Source: CAZQIC01 sp964593555 (GTDB lineage Bacteria > Bacteroidota > Bacteroidia > JAFLBG01). Taken from it: a stretch of DNA of 16,224 nucleotides. The position numbers and the translations under genes were made by a program. Each line of letters begins with the position of its first letter. Position 1 is the stretch's first letter. The notes below the pieces were generated by a model, which was given only the letters and a program-made list of their open reading frames with translations, made no database searches and had not been told where the DNA came from. Location: positions 1-16,224 of the forward strand of contig CAZQIC010000113.1 of the NCBI GenBank assembly GCA_964593555.1, given 5' to 3'. Positions 13,828 to 16,224 of this stretch are shown here, piece by piece.

Positions 13828-14904
13828 TTAGTTTATAGCAGGTGTGCTTTTCTCTATTAGTCCGGTTAAAATTGAAAATGCAATGCCATCCACATCGCTA
13901 GTTGAATTACTTAACACAACTACCCCCTTTTTACTATCAGGTAGCAACCCAATATAACTTCTGTATCCCCCGGTTCCTCCCGAGTGAAAAAGATATTTTT
14001 GTCCGGCAATATCTCCTATGTGCCAGCCCAGGCCTACTTCTACTTTTTTTTTCGCATCTTCAAATTGCACTTCCTGCGTCATTAAAATTGAATTACGAAG
14101 CTGGACTTCCGGCAGCATATTATACCTCAAAAATTTCATCATATCAGCTATAGTTGAACGTAACGCACCCTGACCTGCTGTAACATCGTTAAAATCCCAG
14201 CTTGATACAGCTTCTGAATCCGCGTATCCAACAGCCAGATGCTCCGTTTGTTTTTTATCCAATTTAATGGCGGTGTTATTCATATTGAATGGTTTGCAGA
14301 TTGTTTTTGAAACAAGATCTTCATATGATGTATTATTTTTAGTTGCCAGAATATATCCAAGCATGCCGGCTCCCACATTTGAATAGTTATAACATTTTCC
14401 AGGAACAGAATTCAGTTTAACGTCTGATAAATACTGATATAGATCTTCTTTATGATAATTTACATAAGGGTTATCAGGGTATTTTACAGTTTCCCAAAAA
14501 TTATCCGCCAGTCGCGGTAAGCCCGATGAGTGTGTAGCAAGATTTAAAAGTGTGATTTTTTGAGAAGGACTACATTGCGGTAAATACTCATTAATATTAT
14601 CATTCAAATTCATTTTATTTTTCTCTACCTCCTGTGCCAAGAGCAAGCCTGTAAATATTTTTGTAAGGGAGCCAATCTCAAAAATTGTATTGGTATCTAC
14701 CTTAATACCTTTCTTTTTGCATGCATCCCCATAACAAAAAAAATAATTATCGTCGTTTGATATAATACCAATAGCTATTCCAGCGGTTCCTGGAGTGCTT
14801 AGATATTCATTGGCGGCTTTATTTATTTTGTCTTCAACCTTATTGCTGCTCTTGAATGAAAAAGTTAAAATAACAAGAAACAGCACAAAATGCTTTCTGC
14901 TCAT
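13828..14904 (-). CDS. Serine beta-lactamase-like hydrolase (class C / PBP4* type)
   Basis: 358 residues with a signal peptide (MSRKHFVLFLVILTFSFKSS), so periplasmic. All three motifs of the penicillin-binding/class C beta-lactamase fold are present: Ser79-Leu-Thr-Lys82 in FEIGSLTKIFTGLLLA, Tyr173-Ser-Asn175 in CYNYSNVGAGMLGYIL, and His307-Ser-Gly309 in HSGGTGGYRSYIGLLPDSKK, which replaces the usual KTG. LATHSSGLP (about 121-129) is another family hallmark. Such proteins include esterases, D-amino-acid or cell-wall peptidases and, less often, true beta-lactamases; HxG in place of KTG is common in the non-lactamase members. The substrate cannot be read from sequence. Upstream is a 122-base gap to the response-regulator gene; downstream, 131 bases to the Thr-rich lipoprotein start. 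No operon is evident. Confidence 0.93.
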   Translation of the reverse strand: MSRKHFVLFLVILTFSFKSSNKVEDKINKAANEYLSTPGTAGIAIGIISNDDNYFFCYGDACKKKGIKVDTNTIFEIGSLTKIFTGLLLAQEVEKNKMNLNDNINEYLPQCSPSQKITLLNLATHSSGLPRLADNFWETVKYPDNPYVNYHKEDLYQYLSDVKLNSVPGKCYNYSNVGAGMLGYILATKNNTSYEDLVSKTICKPFNMNNTAIKLDKKQTEHLAVGYADSEAVSSWDFNDVTAGQGALRSTIADMMKFLRYNMLPEVQLRNSILMTQEVQFEDAKKKVEVGLGWHIGDIAGQKYLFHSGGTGGYRSYIGLLPDSKKGVVVLSNSTSDVDGIAFSILTGLIEKSTPAIN

Positions 14905-15026
14905 GGGGCCTTTTAATTAAAGTAATATTACATCACACTAAATCTTCAAACGCGGTAATCCTCGAGAAACTATTATTATAACGCTAATACTTCAAAGCAA
15001 GTATGTGGTTAAAATATTTTAAAATT

Positions 15027-15455
15027 TTATTCTATGCTAAAAATATCTTTCATTATTTCATTCACTCTTTCAAAAGCAGTTTCATCCTTTTTAACATAAC
15101 TGCAATTATATTTTTTCACTGAGTCCATTACTACCCCAATCTCCTTCTGAGCGCTAAGTACAATGATGTTCATTTCTGGCTTTTCAACTCTTATCCTTTT
15201 CACGATCTCCAAACCGGTTTCGGCATCGGCATATTTTGTATCAAGAAAATAATCGACGATTATTGCATCAGGATTTTTGTGGAGATTAAGCAAACAGGTT
15301 TCACCAACCGGAAACAGCTGTATTTCCTTTATAGAAGAAAAGTTTGTCTTTAAATATGCCTGCAGCATTTTTGCATATGCGGCATTATCTTCAACAATAA
15401 AAACAAGACCTGTCCTGGGAGATTTTGATTTAAATAGATTTTTTAAAAAGCCCAT
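15027..15455 (-). CDS. Stand-alone response regulator receiver protein
   Basis: 142 residues, one receiver domain and no output domain. Acidic pair Glu22-Asp23 (VFIVEDNAAYAKML), phosphoacceptor Asp68 (AIIVDYFLD), switch Ser101 (IIVLSAQ) and conserved Lys122 (SYVKKDE) are all present, so it should be phosphorylatable. The first 15 residues (MGFLKNLFKSKSPRTG) form a basic tail outside the domain, unusual for a CheY-like protein and perhaps a membrane or nucleic-acid contact. As a single-domain receiver it probably relays phosphate or acts by protein contact. It starts 14 bases after the stop of the receiver-Hpt segment, so the Hpt His is the natural phosphodonor candidate (inference). Confidence 0.92.
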   Translation of the reverse strand: MGFLKNLFKSKSPRTGLVFIVEDNAAYAKMLQAYLKTNFSSIKEIQLFPVGETCLLNLHKNPDAIIVDYFLDTKYADAETGLEIVKRIRVEKPEMNIIVLSAQKEIGVVMDSVKKYNCSYVKKDETAFERVNEIMKDIFSIE

Positions 15456-15469
15456 GATTAAATTTTTAA

Positions 15470-16198
15470 TTAACTATATTTTGATCTTTCGATTTGTATT
15501 TCTATCGTCGATCGTTTTTCCAGATCTTTCAAAAATGCATACAACGTTTTTATTTTTTCAACATTCTTGGTTGAAATTGCTTCTGCTTCAATTTCCTCCA
15601 AAATTTTTAACATTTCAGCCCCTCCCATCAAAGATACGGTAGATTTTGTTCTATGAGCAATTTTCTTGATAGTATCATAATCCTTGCCGATAATAGCGTT
15701 ATTTATTTCTGTTGTGTCCTCCTTAATTTGCTGCAAATAAGCATCAATTAATTCTACTATTATATCCTTCTCATTATTTACTGATTTAATCAAAAAATCA
15801 AGATTGATTATTTTTTTTGTTACTGCTTGTTTTGTGCCGGCATTTTCATGAGATTCCCGAGTCAATAAATTGAACATGTTTTCAAAAAGCAACTCCTCGC
15901 TTATAGGTTTTGACATATATGCATTCATTCCCAACCTTAAGCATTTTTCTTTTTCACCTGCCATCGCATGTGCAGTCATCGCAATTATCGGAACATCACT
16001 CCCAAGAATATTCCTGATCATATCAACGGTTTCGTATCCATTCATTTCAGGCATTTCTATATCCATCAATACGAGATCGTAATTTGAATTTTTTAATTTC
16101 TCAATGGCAATTTTACCATTTTCAGCTATATCACTTTTAATATCGTATTGTTTAAATAAACTTAAAATAAATTTTAGGGGAGTTCTAAAAATAGAATG
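15470..16198 (-). CDS. Receiver-Hpt segment, N-terminal end interrupted (broken or partial hybrid kinase)
   Basis: Two phosphorelay domains are readable. The receiver starts in the codons before 16066 (SDIAENGKIAIEKLKNSNYD, LVLMDIEMPEMNG): phosphoacceptor Asp directly after the Met at 16066-16064, then TAHA and conserved Lys in MSKP. An Hpt domain follows (DFLIKSVNNEKDIIVELIDA) with the phospho-His in KIAHRTKSTVSLMGG (His 138 counted from the Met at 16066). This is the C-terminal layout of hybrid sensor kinases, in which phosphate moves from receiver Asp to Hpt His. The 5' side is abnormal. The frame runs back to a TAA at 16201-16199 with no ATG or GTG before 16066, and receiver-like codons (ILL) continue beyond that stop to the window edge. 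The acidic residues expected after the first strand are missing. Either the gene is decayed, or base errors lie here. The only usable starts (TTG 16069, ATG 16066) would cut the receiver in half. Confidence 0.75.
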   Translation of the reverse strand, partial: HSIFRTPLKFILSLFKQYDIKSDIAENGKIAIEKLKNSNYDLVLMDIEMPEMNGYETVDMIRNILGSDVPIIAMTAHAMAGEKEKCLRLGMNAYMSKPISEELLFENMFNLLTRESHENAGTKQAVTKKIINLDFLIKSVNNEKDIIVELIDAYLQQIKEDTTEINNAIIGKDYDTIKKIAHRTKSTVSLMGGAEMLKILEEIEAEAISTKNVEKIKTLYAFLKDLEKRSTIEIQIERSKYS

Positions 16199-16224
16199 TT
16201 AAAAACAATCTAATAAAATCGTAT

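Noticed and set aside
13828..14904. Antibiotic-resistance beta-lactamase
   Set aside because: Motifs fit the broad serine hydrolase/PBP4* group with HxG in place of KTG; nothing in the sequence shows beta-lactam hydrolysis.
15009..15022. AT-only palindrome TTAAAATATTTTAA after the receiver gene
   Set aside because: All A/T stem gives little stability; not supportable as a terminator.

Overview
The window looks like chromosomal DNA of a free-living Bacteroidota (Sphingobacteriia/Chitinophagia/Bacteroidia-like). The evidence is AT-rich DNA, a secreted protein with a type IX secretion (T9SS) C-terminal sorting domain, lipoproteins with short Bacteroidota-style lipoboxes, matches to the TAnnTTTG -7 promoter element, no strong Shine-Dalgarno sites, and a CCCCCTCTCC...GGAGAGGGGG intergenic palindrome of a kind common in this phylum. 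No rRNA, tRNA, CRISPR array, transposase or phage gene was seen. Genus cannot be read from the sequence.

Layout. At 1-231 (minus) is the 5' part of a small secreted protein that runs off the left edge. At 440-997 (minus) is an unrecognised secreted protein with a CPCH motif and a very basic tail. A palindrome at 1093-1118 separates it from a large alpha-2-macroglobulin-family protein (1134-5573, minus) with a CFEQ thioester motif. Divergent from that gene, 5722-7413 (plus) encodes a T9SS-exported SBBP-repeat propeller protein. It converges on a TM2-domain membrane protein (7421-7789, minus). Next come a Mn/Fe superoxide dismutase (7896-8498, minus) with a clear terminator at 7850-7877, and a divergent small lipoprotein (8565-8756, plus).

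From 8759 to 14904 all genes are on the minus strand. In transcription order they are: a serine beta-lactamase-like hydrolase (14904-13828); a Thr/Ser/Gly-rich lipoprotein (13696-12884) containing a 12-bp tandem repeat; an HTTM multi-pass membrane protein (12825-11365) followed after one base by a DCC thiol-disulfide oxidoreductase (11363-10929); and a dCMP deaminase (10875-10384) whose stop overlaps the start of a CtpA-type S41 protease (10384-8759). The right edge (15027-16224, minus) holds two-component parts: a receiver-Hpt segment whose N-terminal end is interrupted by an in-frame stop, followed by a stand-alone receiver protein.

Most genes are ordinary Bacteroidota cell-envelope or housekeeping functions. 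The points most worth a second look are the HTTM-DCC pair, where both proteins carry CxxC motifs; the Thr-rich lipoprotein with its in-frame minisatellite; the K/R/E-rich linker of the macroglobulin at the bait-region position; the unrecognised CPCH protein; and the apparently broken receiver at the right edge. No convincing wholly new multi-gene system is visible.
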